Numbered from the stretch's first letter, positions 23,114-31,706 are shown. The stretch: 40,314 bases of DNA from Cytophagales bacterium (GCA_019456305.1 VRUD01000037.1:1-40314); one strand, 5' to 3'. Numbers and translations: made by a program. The notes: generated from the sequence alone by a model not told the origin.

Positions 23114-24361
23114 ATGAAAAAAATAACCCTTATATTTATCAGTTTTATTATTGCCTACTGTCTACTGCCTACTGTCTACTGTTTTTCAGGTGGTTTCCAG
23201 GTAAACCTTCAGGGACAAAAGCAAACCGGTATGGGACACACAGGTACGGGTTTGGTTTTAGGTGCAAGCAGTAGTTTTTTTAATCCAGGCGCTTTTTCGT
23301 TTGTTAACAGAAATCACATTGCAGTTGGCGGTAGCTTTATTTTCCCACGCACCGTATATCTTGAGCCGTATCCCGGTAATTACACTACTGAAACTGTACA
23401 TGCTGTTGGTACTCCATTTACATTTTATAGCTCTTTTCGTACTAAACCCGAAAAAAAATGGAATGCAGGACTGGCTGTCTATACCCCCTTTGGCAGTGGA
23501 ATAAAATATGAAGATGATTGGAAGGGACAATTCATACTGCGCGAAATGTCATTAAAAACAATATATATTCAACCCACCTTTGGTTACCAGGTCAATGATA
23601 GGCTGGGAATAGGCATCGGATACGTTTATGGATTTGGAAACCTCCTTCTGAGAAAAGCAATTCGAACTCAGGATATGAATGGTAACTATGGGGAAGGAAA
23701 ATTAACCGGCAAAGCCTCAGGGCATGGTTTTAATGCCGGTATATTTTATAAAGCAACCGATAGATTAACGATAGGCCTGAGTTATCGCTCTTCCGTGAAA
23801 GTGAAATTAAAAAATGGAAAAGCAAACTTTACTGTACCATTATTTTTGAAGGACTCTATACCCAGCACTACTTTTTCGACCAGTATAAAACTTCCTCAGG
23901 GTTTTAATTTTGGTATAGGCTACAAATTAACTGAGAAAACCACACTTGCTTTTGATATTAATTATGTTGGCTGGAGTTCTTACGATACGTTATCGTTTGA
24001 TTTCAAGGAAAATACCAGCAAACTTGAAGATATTAATTCCCCCCGAAAGTACAAGGATGCTTTCATTTTTCGCCTTGGAGGTGAACACCAGTTAAATGAA
24101 AATATTATAGTCAGAGCTGGAATTTATTATGACCCAACGCCTGTTCAGGACGGATATATCACTCCCGAGACGCCTGATTCAGACAAATTGGGGATTACCG
24201 CAGGAGCCAGCTATAAAATAGCTGATAAATTTAATATTGACATTTCGCTGCTATTCTTAGAAGGAAGAAAAAGAACCGATACCAACCTGGAAACAGGATT
24301 CGGAGGGACGTGGAAAAGCAGGGCTGTGATACCGGGGATTGGGTTGGAGTATATTTTTTAA
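23114..24361 (+). CDS. OmpP1/FadL-family outer membrane channel
   Basis: This 415-residue outer-membrane beta-barrel belongs to the OmpP1/FadL/TodX group, which takes up long-chain fatty acids and other hydrophobic compounds. After the signal peptide (cleavage near CFSGG) it starts with GGFQVNLQGQKQTGMGHTGTG, the plug-like FadL N-terminus, then LGASSSFFNPGAFSF, and alternating strands (RLGIGIGYVYGFG, LTIGLSYRSSVKVK, GFNFGIGYKLTEKTTLAFDINYVGW) to a C-terminal aromatic (GLEYIF). The signal peptide contains AYCLLPTVYCF, encoded by three units of a CTACTG(C/T) 7-bp repeat. It stands alone between a repeat island and a promoter. Confidence 0.9.
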   Translation: MKKITLIFISFIIAYCLLPTVYCFSGGFQVNLQGQKQTGMGHTGTGLVLGASSSFFNPGAFSFVNRNHIAVGGSFIFPRTVYLEPYPGNYTTETVHAVGTPFTFYSSFRTKPEKKWNAGLAVYTPFGSGIKYEDDWKGQFILREMSLKTIYIQPTFGYQVNDRLGIGIGYVYGFGNLLLRKAIRTQDMNGNYGEGKLTGKASGHGFNAGIFYKATDRLTIGLSYRSSVKVKLKNGKANFTVPLFLKDSIPSTTFSTSIKLPQGFNFGIGYKLTEKTTLAFDINYVGWSSYDTLSFDFKENTSKLEDINSPRKYKDAFIFRLGGEHQLNENIIVRAGIYYDPTPVQDGYITPETPDSDKLGITAGASYKIADKFNIDISLLFLEGRKRTDTNLETGFGGTWKSRAVIPGIGLEYIF

Positions 24362-24383
24362 TTAACCGGTTTTTTTATCTTTT

Positions 24384-24414
24384 TTTGCACGGATAATTTT
24401 TTTTATTACCTTTG
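24384..24414 (+). promoter_or_regulatory. Promoter of the secreted esterase gene
   Basis: TTTG (24384-24387), 19 bp, TACCTTTG (24407-24414): an exact match to the Bacteroidota promoter pattern. It predicts a 5' leader of about 50 bases before the ATG at 24471. Confidence 0.75.
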
Positions 24415-24470
24415 TAGCTTAAAAAAGTTATACCTTCTTAAATATTTTAACTCTTTAACCTTTAAACATT

Positions 24471-25997
24471 ATGAACCGATCTATTTTACTCCTCGTAATT
24501 ACAACGCTCATTTATTGTGACTATTTGTATGCCCAGCTTGGTTGCAGTGGCGGAAGATACCTGAATGAGATATTTCCAACTGTTACTACAACCAGCAATA
24601 TTTTGTATGGCAATAATACTAATCTGTCAGGCAGTCCTGAAGACCTGTTTCTTGATGTTTACGAACCGGCAGGTGACACGGTGAGTATGCGTCCTCTGAT
24701 TATTTTAGCTCATGGAGGCAGTTTCACTAGTGGAGATAAAGCTGATGGATGCATAGTCGATATGTGCAAGAATTTTACAAAATTGGGCTATGTAACAGCT
24801 TCAATAGATTACAGGTTAGGGATGGCATGTATTCCATGCTGCTTTTGCTGCCCGGATTCGGTTGATGCGACAGAATCGGTTATGAGAGCTTTCCATGACG
24901 CCAAAGCAGCCGTCAGGTTTTTTAGAAAAGACTTTGTATTAAGCGGCAATACCTATAGAATTGACACCAGCCTGATATTCTTTGGCGGGCAATCTGCAGG
25001 GGCATTTATGGCTATCCAGCTTGCTTATCTTGATGAGGTCAGCGAAATACCATCCTATATAGATACTACTAAAGCGGGGTTAGGTGGCGGTGTAGAAGGT
25101 AACAGTGGTAACCCCGGTTACTCTTCTAAAGTTAAAGCGATCATCAATATCAGCGGAGCAATAGGAGATACTGCCTGGATGAAAACCGGTGATACACCCA
25201 TGATAAGCTTTCATGGCGACCAGGACGGTACAGTGCCTTATGCTACTGACTGGATAGGAGTATTGTTTTGTAACAACATTATTATAGTTGATGGGAGCTC
25301 TACCATGAATCTTAAAGCTAACGCAATAGGTATAGATAATTGCTTTAAACCCTACTGGGGTGCAGGCCACGTACCCGAATGCGGCAATGCAGCTTATATG
25401 GACTCCACTGTGACCTATACAAAACACTTTTTATTGCAGTTTGTTTGCAACAGTCCTTCTATATGTAGTTACATATTACCTGCTTGTGCTGCTTCTTTTG
25501 CTGGTTTTACTGTTATTACCTCTAACCTGACGGCAAATTTTACCGATAATTCTTCCTCTACTGGTATTACTAGCTGGTCGTGGGATTTTGACGATGGAAG
25601 CCCTGTGGATAATACTCAAAACCCAACGCATACTTATGGTGCTGACGGCATTTATGTCGTTTGTTTGATCGTTACCGATAGTTGTGGCGCTGATACTATC
25701 TGCCAGGATGTAACACTCACTAATGTAGGTGTTACCCCCGGGTACCCGGGGCTGACTCTTGGATCTGTAAAGCTTTTTCCAACTCCTGCAGTAAATGAAT
25801 TAAATATTGTAACCACACTTCCCCAACAGGTTATATTCAATATTTATAATGTTATAGGGCTACAGATAAAAAGTGTAATAATTAACGGTACTAAAAAGAT
25901 AAGCACTGCTGAACTGTACACAGGGATGTATATTTATCAAATTGCTGATAGAAATGGTGTTGTGTTAAGCAGGGGTAAATTTAATGTTGTAAAATAA
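24471..25997 (+). CDS. Secreted alpha/beta-hydrolase (esterase) with PKD domain and T9SS sorting domain
   Basis: This 508-residue product has a signal peptide ending near YAQ (about 22) and then an alpha/beta-hydrolase domain: oxyanion HGGS (81-84), nucleophile Ser175 in GGQSAGA, probable acid Asp252 in HGDQDGTVPY and His300 in WGAGHVP. This is typical of carboxylesterase-like enzymes related to feruloyl or acetyl-xylan esterases. Residues about 343-425 form a PKD domain (WSWDFDDGSP, NPTHTYGADGIY). The last 75 residues (VKLFPTPAVNELNI to LSRGKFNVVK) are a type A T9SS C-terminal sorting domain, so the protein should reach the cell surface. A CC-rich segment (CIPCCFCC) in the hydrolase is unusual. 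The linker before the sorting domain contains the palindrome CCCGGGTACCCGGG. Confidence 0.9.
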   Translation: MNRSILLLVITTLIYCDYLYAQLGCSGGRYLNEIFPTVTTTSNILYGNNTNLSGSPEDLFLDVYEPAGDTVSMRPLIILAHGGSFTSGDKADGCIVDMCKNFTKLGYVTASIDYRLGMACIPCCFCCPDSVDATESVMRAFHDAKAAVRFFRKDFVLSGNTYRIDTSLIFFGGQSAGAFMAIQLAYLDEVSEIPSYIDTTKAGLGGGVEGNSGNPGYSSKVKAIINISGAIGDTAWMKTGDTPMISFHGDQDGTVPYATDWIGVLFCNNIIIVDGSSTMNLKANAIGIDNCFKPYWGAGHVPECGNAAYMDSTVTYTKHFLLQFVCNSPSICSYILPACAASFAGFTVITSNLTANFTDNSSSTGITSWSWDFDDGSPVDNTQNPTHTYGADGIYVVCLIVTDSCGADTICQDVTLTNVGVTPGYPGLTLGSVKLFPTPAVNELNIVTTLPQQVIFNIYNVIGLQIKSVIINGTKKISTAELYTGMYIYQIADRNGVVLSRGKFNVVK

Positions 25998-26049
25998 TTA
26001 ACTTTTTTTTCATTTTATTTTTGATTTGTTTCGTTTATGCATTATATTT

Positions 26050-26200
26050 GAGTCCACTCTAAAAAGTCTTTTTTGCCACAAAAGCACAAAAACACAAAAT
26101 CCCACTAAAAATTAACTAATTGATTTTCAGGGTTTTGTGGGATTTAGTGCTTTGGTGTTTTAGTGGCATTTTTATTTTTTGGACTTATTAGAGTGGACTC
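26050..26200. repeat. 151-bp imperfect inverted repeat (MITE-like)
   Basis: The 311-bp gap between the esterase and the PKD protein holds one long imperfect hairpin. GAGTCCACTCT (26050-26060) is mirrored by AGAGTGGACTC (26190-26200). The arms continue through GCCACAAAAGCAC and CACAAAATCCCAC on the left, with loosely matching complements on the right. No coding potential is seen. It could be a small non-autonomous element or a strong terminator. Confidence 0.75.
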
Positions 26201-26248
26201 ATTAATTAAAATCTAAGAAAATATTTCAAATTCTCAAATTATTTTTCC

Positions 26249-26256
26249 TATATTTG
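26249..26256 (+). promoter_or_regulatory. Promoter -7 element for PKD/T9SS gene
   Basis: TATATTTG about 53 bp before the preferred ATG (26309), with TTTC 21 bp upstream as a weak -33. Its position downstream of the longer possible reading frame supports the start at 26309. Confidence 0.5.
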
Positions 26257-26308
26257 CGTCTTGAACTTTTTAAACCTTTTAACCATAAAACTTATAAACT
26301 TAAAGATC

Positions 26309-28096
26309 ATGAACAAAAAATCACTCATCGCATCAATAGCGGTTCTTATTGGTGTGATATTTTTCGCTGGATTCGCAAATGCCCAGGTGTGTGTGCCTGA
26401 TCCTCAATTTACACAACCTGGTATCTATCCGGATAGTGCAACAGGGGTATACCAGGCAACTGTTGGTGAGTGTTATGAGCAGGTATTAACTGTTGTAGTT
26501 CCACTTGACACTACCGATCCAAGTGGGTTCTGTAGCTGTGGAGTAGATATTGATAGCATTGGATTAAATGGGCCTGGTATAGGAGGCTTACCCCCTGGCC
26601 TGAGCTATACATGTAGTACGCCTAGTTGTTATTGGCAAGGAGGATCAAACGGATGTGTTTTGATTTCCGGCACTCCAACTGATACAGGTGATTTTTATAT
26701 CACAGCTTATATTAGGGCGAAGGTCGTATGTAATATAATGTTAATTTTTTGTACTCCTTTTGATACAGCATCTTATGATACAATAGATTATTATCATATT
26801 GTTGTAAATCCTGCTCCTGTAGCGTTTGATGATACAGTTACTACCGATCAAGACGTTTCTGTTGTAATAGATGTACAAAGTAATGATATAGGAGGAGACC
26901 CATTAGTAACTACTATTTTAACTGGACCAGCCAACGGTATCGCAGATACATTGAATGGTGACAGCATAGGTTACACACCCAATCTCGGTTTTATCGGGGC
27001 AGATAGTATAGTTTATATGATCTGCAATAATGGAAGCCCAACATTGTGCCCTCCACCTGTATGTGATACAGCAGTAGTGAATATTACTGTACAGCCTGTT
27101 TGCTCTGCTACTATTGCAAATTTTATATTCATCACCTCCAACCTCACTGCTGATTTTACCGATTCTTCAGCAGGCGCTGATCTGAACTGGGCTTGGGATT
27201 TCGGGGATGGCAGCCCTGTGAATAATACTCAAAACCCAACACATACTTATACCGCAGACAGCGCTTATACTGTTTGTTTGATCGTTACCGATAGTTGTGG
27301 CGCTGATACTATCTGCCAGAACGTAACAGTCAGTTGCCCTGTTCCCACTGCTGGTTTTTCATTCACCACTTCTAACCTGACTGCTTCTTTTATAGATGCG
27401 TCATCAGGGGCTGTGAGCTGGGCTTGGGATTTTGGGGATGGAACAGGCACATCCACTGCTCAAGACACAACATATACCTATTCAACGGATAGTACTTATA
27501 ATGTTTGTTTAACAGTTACCAATAGCTGTGGTAATATTGATACATTATGCGATAGTGTAACGGTAGCAAGTGGTTTCTGTTCTCCACCTGTGGCTAATTT
27601 TACATTCACCGATAACAACCTAACGGTTAATTTTACAGACGCATCAACAGGCGCTGATTTGAGCTGGACATGGGACTTTGGGGATGGTAGTATAGATAGT
27701 ACTACTCAAAACCCAACACATATATACACTGCCGACAACACTTATAATGTTTGCTTAACCGTTACAGATAGCTGTGGAAGTGACTCTACTTGTAAGAACG
27801 TTACGGTGACGGATACAACCACAGGTATTTCCCCCGGGCACGCAGGGCTGGCTTTGGGATCTGTCAAGGTATATCCAAACCCTGCAAATGATCTGTTAAT
27901 TGTTGAAATAAATGATCTGAATAATAGTAGTTACGATGTTGAATTATACGATCATATGGGAAGGTTGGTAAGAAATTATCAGGATCAATCATCTGGTAAG
28001 CTGAAGATCAACAGGAAGAATCTCAATACCGGGTTGTATTTTTTGAGAGTAAAAACTGCCCAAGGAATTTATTCCAATAAGATTGTATTTGAATAA
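26309..28096 (+). CDS. Secreted PKD-repeat protein with T9SS sorting domain
   Basis: This 595-residue product (start chosen at MNKKSLIASIAV because it gives a clean signal peptide ending FANAQ and lies after the promoter) has a Cys-rich N-terminal region resembling an Ig-like putative-binding domain (GLPPGLSYTC, VLISGTPTDTGDF). Next comes a cadherin-like/Big domain (APVAFDDTVTTDQDVSVVID), then three PKD domains (WAWDFGDGSP, WAWDFGDGTG, WTWDFGDGSI, each with HTY or YTY further on) and a type A T9SS domain (VKVYPNPANDLLIVEIN to GIYSNKIVFE). It has no enzyme motif, so an adhesive or structural surface role is likely. Its PKD and sorting regions are closely similar in DNA and protein to those of the upstream esterase, suggesting exchange. 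Confidence 0.85.
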   Translation: MNKKSLIASIAVLIGVIFFAGFANAQVCVPDPQFTQPGIYPDSATGVYQATVGECYEQVLTVVVPLDTTDPSGFCSCGVDIDSIGLNGPGIGGLPPGLSYTCSTPSCYWQGGSNGCVLISGTPTDTGDFYITAYIRAKVVCNIMLIFCTPFDTASYDTIDYYHIVVNPAPVAFDDTVTTDQDVSVVIDVQSNDIGGDPLVTTILTGPANGIADTLNGDSIGYTPNLGFIGADSIVYMICNNGSPTLCPPPVCDTAVVNITVQPVCSATIANFIFITSNLTADFTDSSAGADLNWAWDFGDGSPVNNTQNPTHTYTADSAYTVCLIVTDSCGADTICQNVTVSCPVPTAGFSFTTSNLTASFIDASSGAVSWAWDFGDGTGTSTAQDTTYTYSTDSTYNVCLTVTNSCGNIDTLCDSVTVASGFCSPPVANFTFTDNNLTVNFTDASTGADLSWTWDFGDGSIDSTTQNPTHIYTADNTYNVCLTVTDSCGSDSTCKNVTVTDTTTGISPGHAGLALGSVKVYPNPANDLLIVEINDLNNSSYDVELYDHMGRLVRNYQDQSSGKLKINRKNLNTGLYFLRVKTAQGIYSNKIVFE

Positions 28097-28110
28097 TATA
28101 AAAAAACTAT

Positions 28111-28283
28111 AAAAAAGCCCTTCAAATAAAACTGTCATTCCGAGTGCAGGGACGCCAGTGTGCGGGGGCAAACGAGGAATCCCCAGAATAACAGCAGTAC
28201 CTTTTTCGGGAGATTCCTCGTTCGCTCTAACCTCATTCCCACACCTGCACTCGGAATGACAGTTTTATTTGAAGGGCTTTTTT
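28111..28283. terminator. 173-bp element with 40-bp perfect inverted ends, bidirectional terminator-like
   Basis: Bases 28111-28150 and 28244-28283 are exact reverse complements. The outermost part reads AAAAAAGCCC with GGGCTTTTTT, so either strand gives a GC stem ending in a T run between two convergent genes. The inner arms contain GTCATTCCGAGTGCAGG and a second stem (AACGAGGAATC with GATTCCTCGTT). This resembles dispersed GTCATTCCGAG-type elements of Bacteroidota. Confidence 0.85.
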
Positions 28284-28285
28284 CT

Positions 28286-29686
28286 TTACGGAAACCTGAT
28301 CCCTGAACATTCAGAACAATTCACCGTAGGGATCACCGCATTATATTTTTGATTAATTGCCTTTATAAACTCATTGGCAATCAACGCATAACCTTTCTGG
28401 TTGGGATGAAAGCCGTCTAAACTGAAAAAACCGCCACTGACAAATTCTGCATTATAATCTACACCATCCCATTTTATACCTGATTTTACTGATTCAAAAT
28501 AAGCGTGCATGTCAACCAGTGCCAGGTCATATTCACTGGCTTTTTGAGCTATCACCTGGTTATATGCATCTATGGCATGTCTGATAATGTGTATTTCGTA
28601 TTGATCCAGCACATACCTGTCGTGTATTGGTGTGAGGATCAGACCATAGAAATAACATTTCATAGAGTCAAGCGGCACATTCAACAAAATATGCTCGCCT
28701 TCAATCAACTGTCTAATACCAACAGGGCCAGTTATATTTGCATCCATTATGAAAAAAGGATTGAACCCTTCGTGATAATGAACAAGGTCAAAGGTTTCCC
28801 AGGGCTTATTTAATTCAGTTGCCTGACTATCTGTAAGTACAGCAGCATTATAAGGAATAAGTGTATAAAAAGGGAAACTTTCAAAATCAGGAATATTGGC
28901 AATTACACCTTTTGCTCCATTCGTAGTTAATAAGGCAAGTATTGAATCTATATTAGCCCGAAATGAAGATGAGTCAGGGATGTTGGCATTATATCCTCCA
29001 TTTCGTACATAATTATAGATTTCTTCTAACCCCAGCCAAAGTATTAAAAAAGTAGGATTTTGTGGGATGGCATCTGTAAGGACGGTTGAAATTCCCGAAT
29101 TACTCGCAAAACGATGATAATAAAGATTTCCTCCTGACGAAAAGTCGTTTCCGAATAAAGGGTCAAACAAATCCTCTGTTCTTGCGAAGGGAACAGCTAA
29201 ATTTTGGAGATAACCACCTGCAACCTTTTGTAAATAAAATGATGCCTGGCTAATACCGAGAGTATCTTTTAATGGAGAAAGTCCTCCCCTTCCCCAGCAG
29301 TCAATAATATTATCATTATCTATATCATAAGGAATTGAATCTTTATAACCAAGGTTACTGCTGGATACAAAATCACTTTCCCAGGGTTTGCTGTTTAATC
29401 CCAGACCCGAATTATCCGGCATATATGGTTGATTAAAAGCGCCTCCACCCACCAATTCAAATTGCTCTGCCAATAATGCAGGAATTGAATACCGCTGTCC
29501 ATCATAATACAATGCACCATCCTGATATCCTGCCAGATAACTATCACCAAGGGCAATGGTTCGTTCAAAATTTGCTTCCCCGGGATCTGGCTCCGGGATA
29601 TCCAATTTAGGCGTACAGGTGATACAAAGCAGGCAGTAAACAGTTGGCAGTATACAGTTGGTTAAAATTGAAAATGGATTTTTCAT
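28286..29686 (-). CDS. SGNH/GDSL hydrolase lipoprotein
   Basis: This 466-residue product (start at MKNPFSILTN, positions 29684-29686; a longer frame to 29770 runs through a repeat) has a signal peptide and probable lipid-anchored Cys24 followed by TPKLDIPEPDPGEANFE, the usual start of Bacteroidota SGNH lipoproteins. Block I is ALGDSYLAGY with nucleophile Ser49. The catalytic Asp-His pair is in DGFHPNQKGYALIA (Asp424, His427). WLGLEE (about 240) resembles the block III region (GxNE) but has Glu-Glu. Members hydrolyse esters of lipids or glycans. The signal peptide includes CILPTVYCLLC, encoded by the CAGTA-type 7-bp repeats. An unusual point is the Ile-Thr before the presumed lipobox Cys. Confidence 0.85.
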   Translation of the reverse strand: MKNPFSILTNCILPTVYCLLCITCTPKLDIPEPDPGEANFERTIALGDSYLAGYQDGALYYDGQRYSIPALLAEQFELVGGGAFNQPYMPDNSGLGLNSKPWESDFVSSSNLGYKDSIPYDIDNDNIIDCWGRGGLSPLKDTLGISQASFYLQKVAGGYLQNLAVPFARTEDLFDPLFGNDFSSGGNLYYHRFASNSGISTVLTDAIPQNPTFLILWLGLEEIYNYVRNGGYNANIPDSSSFRANIDSILALLTTNGAKGVIANIPDFESFPFYTLIPYNAAVLTDSQATELNKPWETFDLVHYHEGFNPFFIMDANITGPVGIRQLIEGEHILLNVPLDSMKCYFYGLILTPIHDRYVLDQYEIHIIRHAIDAYNQVIAQKASEYDLALVDMHAYFESVKSGIKWDGVDYNAEFVSGGFFSLDGFHPNQKGYALIANEFIKAINQKYNAVIPTVNCSECSGIRFP

Positions 29687-29728
29687 TGATACTAATAATA
29701 AAATGCTAATATACGAATTAATACTAAT

Positions 29729-29743
29729 CCCGCCTTTGGCGGG
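29729..29743. repeat. CCCGCC-TTT-GGCGGG hairpin
   Basis: A perfect 6-bp stem with a 3-base loop between the SGNH hydrolase and GT-C genes, the same family as 12226-12242 and 19844-19860. Confidence 0.6.
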
Positions 29744-29784
29744 ACTAATACACCGATGCCAATCCCGCACATAAATTTAATTAA

Positions 29785-31152
29785 TTATAGAATTTTTTTT
29801 CTAAATTCTAAAATTTTTTCATAAATCATCCATCCAAAAACTACTATATACTCTGCCATGATCAAATAAAAATTTTCCTGGTAAGGTATTGTTAGATAAG
29901 TAATGTAAGTAAGAGGGATCAGCGCTGACCAAATAATTGCAAAACGATATTTTGAAAAAACCGATAATGCTACCAAAGTGGTAATATACCAGGGATGAAC
30001 GGTGGTAGCCAACAAGAAATAACAAGTTAACACCCACAATATTGTTTGTGGCAATTTCTTTCCAGGTTTACTAAACTTTGCAGATAGAGAAGGTATCTTC
30101 TCAAAATAAGTGATAAAGCCAATTAAGACTGCTGTTGTTGCTGCAAGTGCAATTCCAGCCTGAATAATGATATTATACCCAACAATTTGATAACCTATCC
30201 ATCGAACGATATAATAAATGCTGGCATTAAACTCAAACTTTTGAAAATAAAGGGAAAAACTTGAAAGAAGATTTGTGAGATGTGAAATTGAGAAAAATGG
30301 AATAAAAAGAATCAGCACACAAGATGCTACGATCAAATAATAGAAAATACTTTTTTTGAACCCCAGCCTTTTCAGCAGGAGAGGGAGAAAAATTAAAGGC
30401 AGCAGTTTGACTCCTATTGCTATTGCAAAACTAATAGCAGAACCAGCCTCCTTGTATCTTCCTTTGATAAGTTGGGAAGTTGATTGAGCTCTGGCCAGCA
30501 AATAAACAGCAAGCAGCAAAAAAAATATCATGACCGCTTCGAAATGCAGGTTTCCAACAAGTTCTATGATCACCAGGGGATTCAATGCATATAACAGAAC
30601 AGCTTTTTGTGGTATCTGGAAAGTTTTCATAAGTTTATTCAACAAAAAAATGCTGCCGGCTTCTGCCAGTAATATAAAAAGACGCATTACTACTACACTC
30701 CCTAATATGCTTTCCGGAAATAACTTACAAGCTGTATAAAAAATGAATTGGCAGACAGGGGGATAAATGGAATAATAATCTGGTGAGTTTAGATGATCGT
30801 ATAAATCCTTATTAATTCCATGTTGTAAATAATCTGTTGGTAAAAAAGCAAAAGGATTTTCCCCATTTGTCATCAACCTGCCATCCCAAATAAAACGATA
30901 AAAGTCATCTGACAGATTAGGCAATACAAATAAAAGGGAAATTCTAAAAAGGATTGCTGCTAAAATACCGGTCTTATAATCAAACGTATCTGATTTTTTA
31001 CTAAGCAAATAAGCATAACTAAGAAAAAGAAAGCTATAAAGAATAAAGACCTGGTAAAAATTTGTTCTATCAGTAAAATAACTCAGACAAATGTATCCGG
31101 TCAAGGAAGCTAAACAGGCGGTATAATGGTGAAGTTTTTTTGAAATATTCAT
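29785..31152 (-). CDS. GT-C mannosyltransferase-like membrane protein (MptB/GT87-like)
   Basis: This 455-residue protein has about 11-12 membrane helices. The first large extracytoplasmic loop holds SDDFYRFIWDGRLMTNGENPFA and YPPVCQF, the acidic loop pattern of polyprenol-phosphate-mannose-dependent GT-C enzymes of the MptA/MptB and GT87 type. ALNPLVIIELVGNLHFEAV follows near residue 190. Such enzymes add mannose to lipid-linked or surface glycans from the outer face of the cytoplasmic membrane. It is unrelated in motif detail to the two GT-C-like paralogues at the left end. Its start lies next to an array of GTCGGCA repeats. Donor and acceptor are not known. Confidence 0.75.
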   Translation of the reverse strand: MNISKKLHHYTACLASLTGYICLSYFTDRTNFYQVFILYSFLFLSYAYLLSKKSDTFDYKTGILAAILFRISLLFVLPNLSDDFYRFIWDGRLMTNGENPFAFLPTDYLQHGINKDLYDHLNSPDYYSIYPPVCQFIFYTACKLFPESILGSVVVMRLFILLAEAGSIFLLNKLMKTFQIPQKAVLLYALNPLVIIELVGNLHFEAVMIFFLLLAVYLLARAQSTSQLIKGRYKEAGSAISFAIAIGVKLLPLIFLPLLLKRLGFKKSIFYYLIVASCVLILFIPFFSISHLTNLLSSFSLYFQKFEFNASIYYIVRWIGYQIVGYNIIIQAGIALAATTAVLIGFITYFEKIPSLSAKFSKPGKKLPQTILWVLTCYFLLATTVHPWYITTLVALSVFSKYRFAIIWSALIPLTYITYLTIPYQENFYLIMAEYIVVFGWMIYEKILEFRKKIL

Positions 31153-31159
31153 GTATATA

Positions 31160-31485
31160 AGTCGGCAGTATCCAGTCGGCAGTCAGCAGTCCACAGTCGG
31201 CAATCGGCAGTCCACAATCGGCAGTCGGCAGTCAGCAGTCCATAGTCCACAGCCGGCAATTGTTTTTTGCCGACTGGGGACTGTAGATTGCCGACTTTTC
31301 TCTATTTATACTTTTTAGGATTTTGAATCATGTGATTTAGTAATTGTCCAATTTCTTCTGATCGTTATTTTCTTTTTTGCCGACTGCCGACTGATTTTTT
31401 GCCGACTGTGGACTGCCAACTGCCGACTTTATCAATTTTGCCTTTTTGCCGATTGCCGACTGCCGACTGCCGATTTTATCAATTT
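31160..31485. repeat. GTCGGCA-type 7-bp repeat arrays
   Basis: Two blocks of variable 7-bp units (GTCGGCA, GTCCACA, GTCAGCA; then the mirrored CTGCCGA form at about 31378-31480) flank a fragment of a four-helix-bundle gene. Apparent frames through this stretch give only repeated SRQSAVG-like peptides. The 603-bp gap also holds a 30-bp palindrome and the M23 promoter. Confidence 0.9.
31298..31365 (-). pseudogene. C-terminal fragment of a four-helix-bundle (S23) gene
   Basis: On the minus strand the frame reads RSEEIGQLLNHMIQNPKKYK and a stop, the C-terminal tail of the S23 four-helix-bundle family. With the 44 bases that follow it, this 112-bp stretch (31254-31365) matches 22763-22874 with five differences, all inside the coding part. 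No N-terminal part was found here. Confidence 0.65.
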
Positions 31486-31579
31486 CGTGTACATTTATAG
31501 AGCTAAGATACAGTTTACCCCGCACATAAATTTTTTGATATGTTATTTTTATTTTTTAATCTCGCCCAGAATTTATGTG

Positions 31580-31609
31580 CCCCGCACCCCGAGTACTCGG
31601 GGTGCGGGG
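31580..31609. repeat. 30-bp perfect palindrome with CCCGAGTACTCGGG core
   Basis: CCCCGCACCCCGAGT followed by its exact complement. The 14-bp core (31588-31601) is shared with 11709, 21926 and 22724. It lies about 65 bp upstream of the M23 promoter. Confidence 0.9.
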
Positions 31610-31673
31610 TGTGCGTGGTTTAACACGCTACATTAAACTAAAGCCATGCAACCAACTTCAAACTTTCATCGTA

Positions 31674-31706
31674 TTTGTATAATTTAATGAAAATCAGCTA
31701 TATTTG
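31674..31706 (+). promoter_or_regulatory. Promoter of M23 peptidase gene
   Basis: TTTG (31674-31677), 21 bp, TATATTTG (31699-31706). The transcript should start near 31710-31714, after the upstream possible ATG codons at 31675-31689. This is why a start at the TTG of 31756 is preferred. Confidence 0.65.

Noticed and set aside
26050-26200. Insertion sequence
   Set aside because: It is only 151 bp with no transposase; at most a MITE-like element.
31337-31525. 62-residue reading frame with SRQSA repeats (minus strand)
   Set aside because: It is the translation of GTCGGCA-type repeats and contains no family signal.
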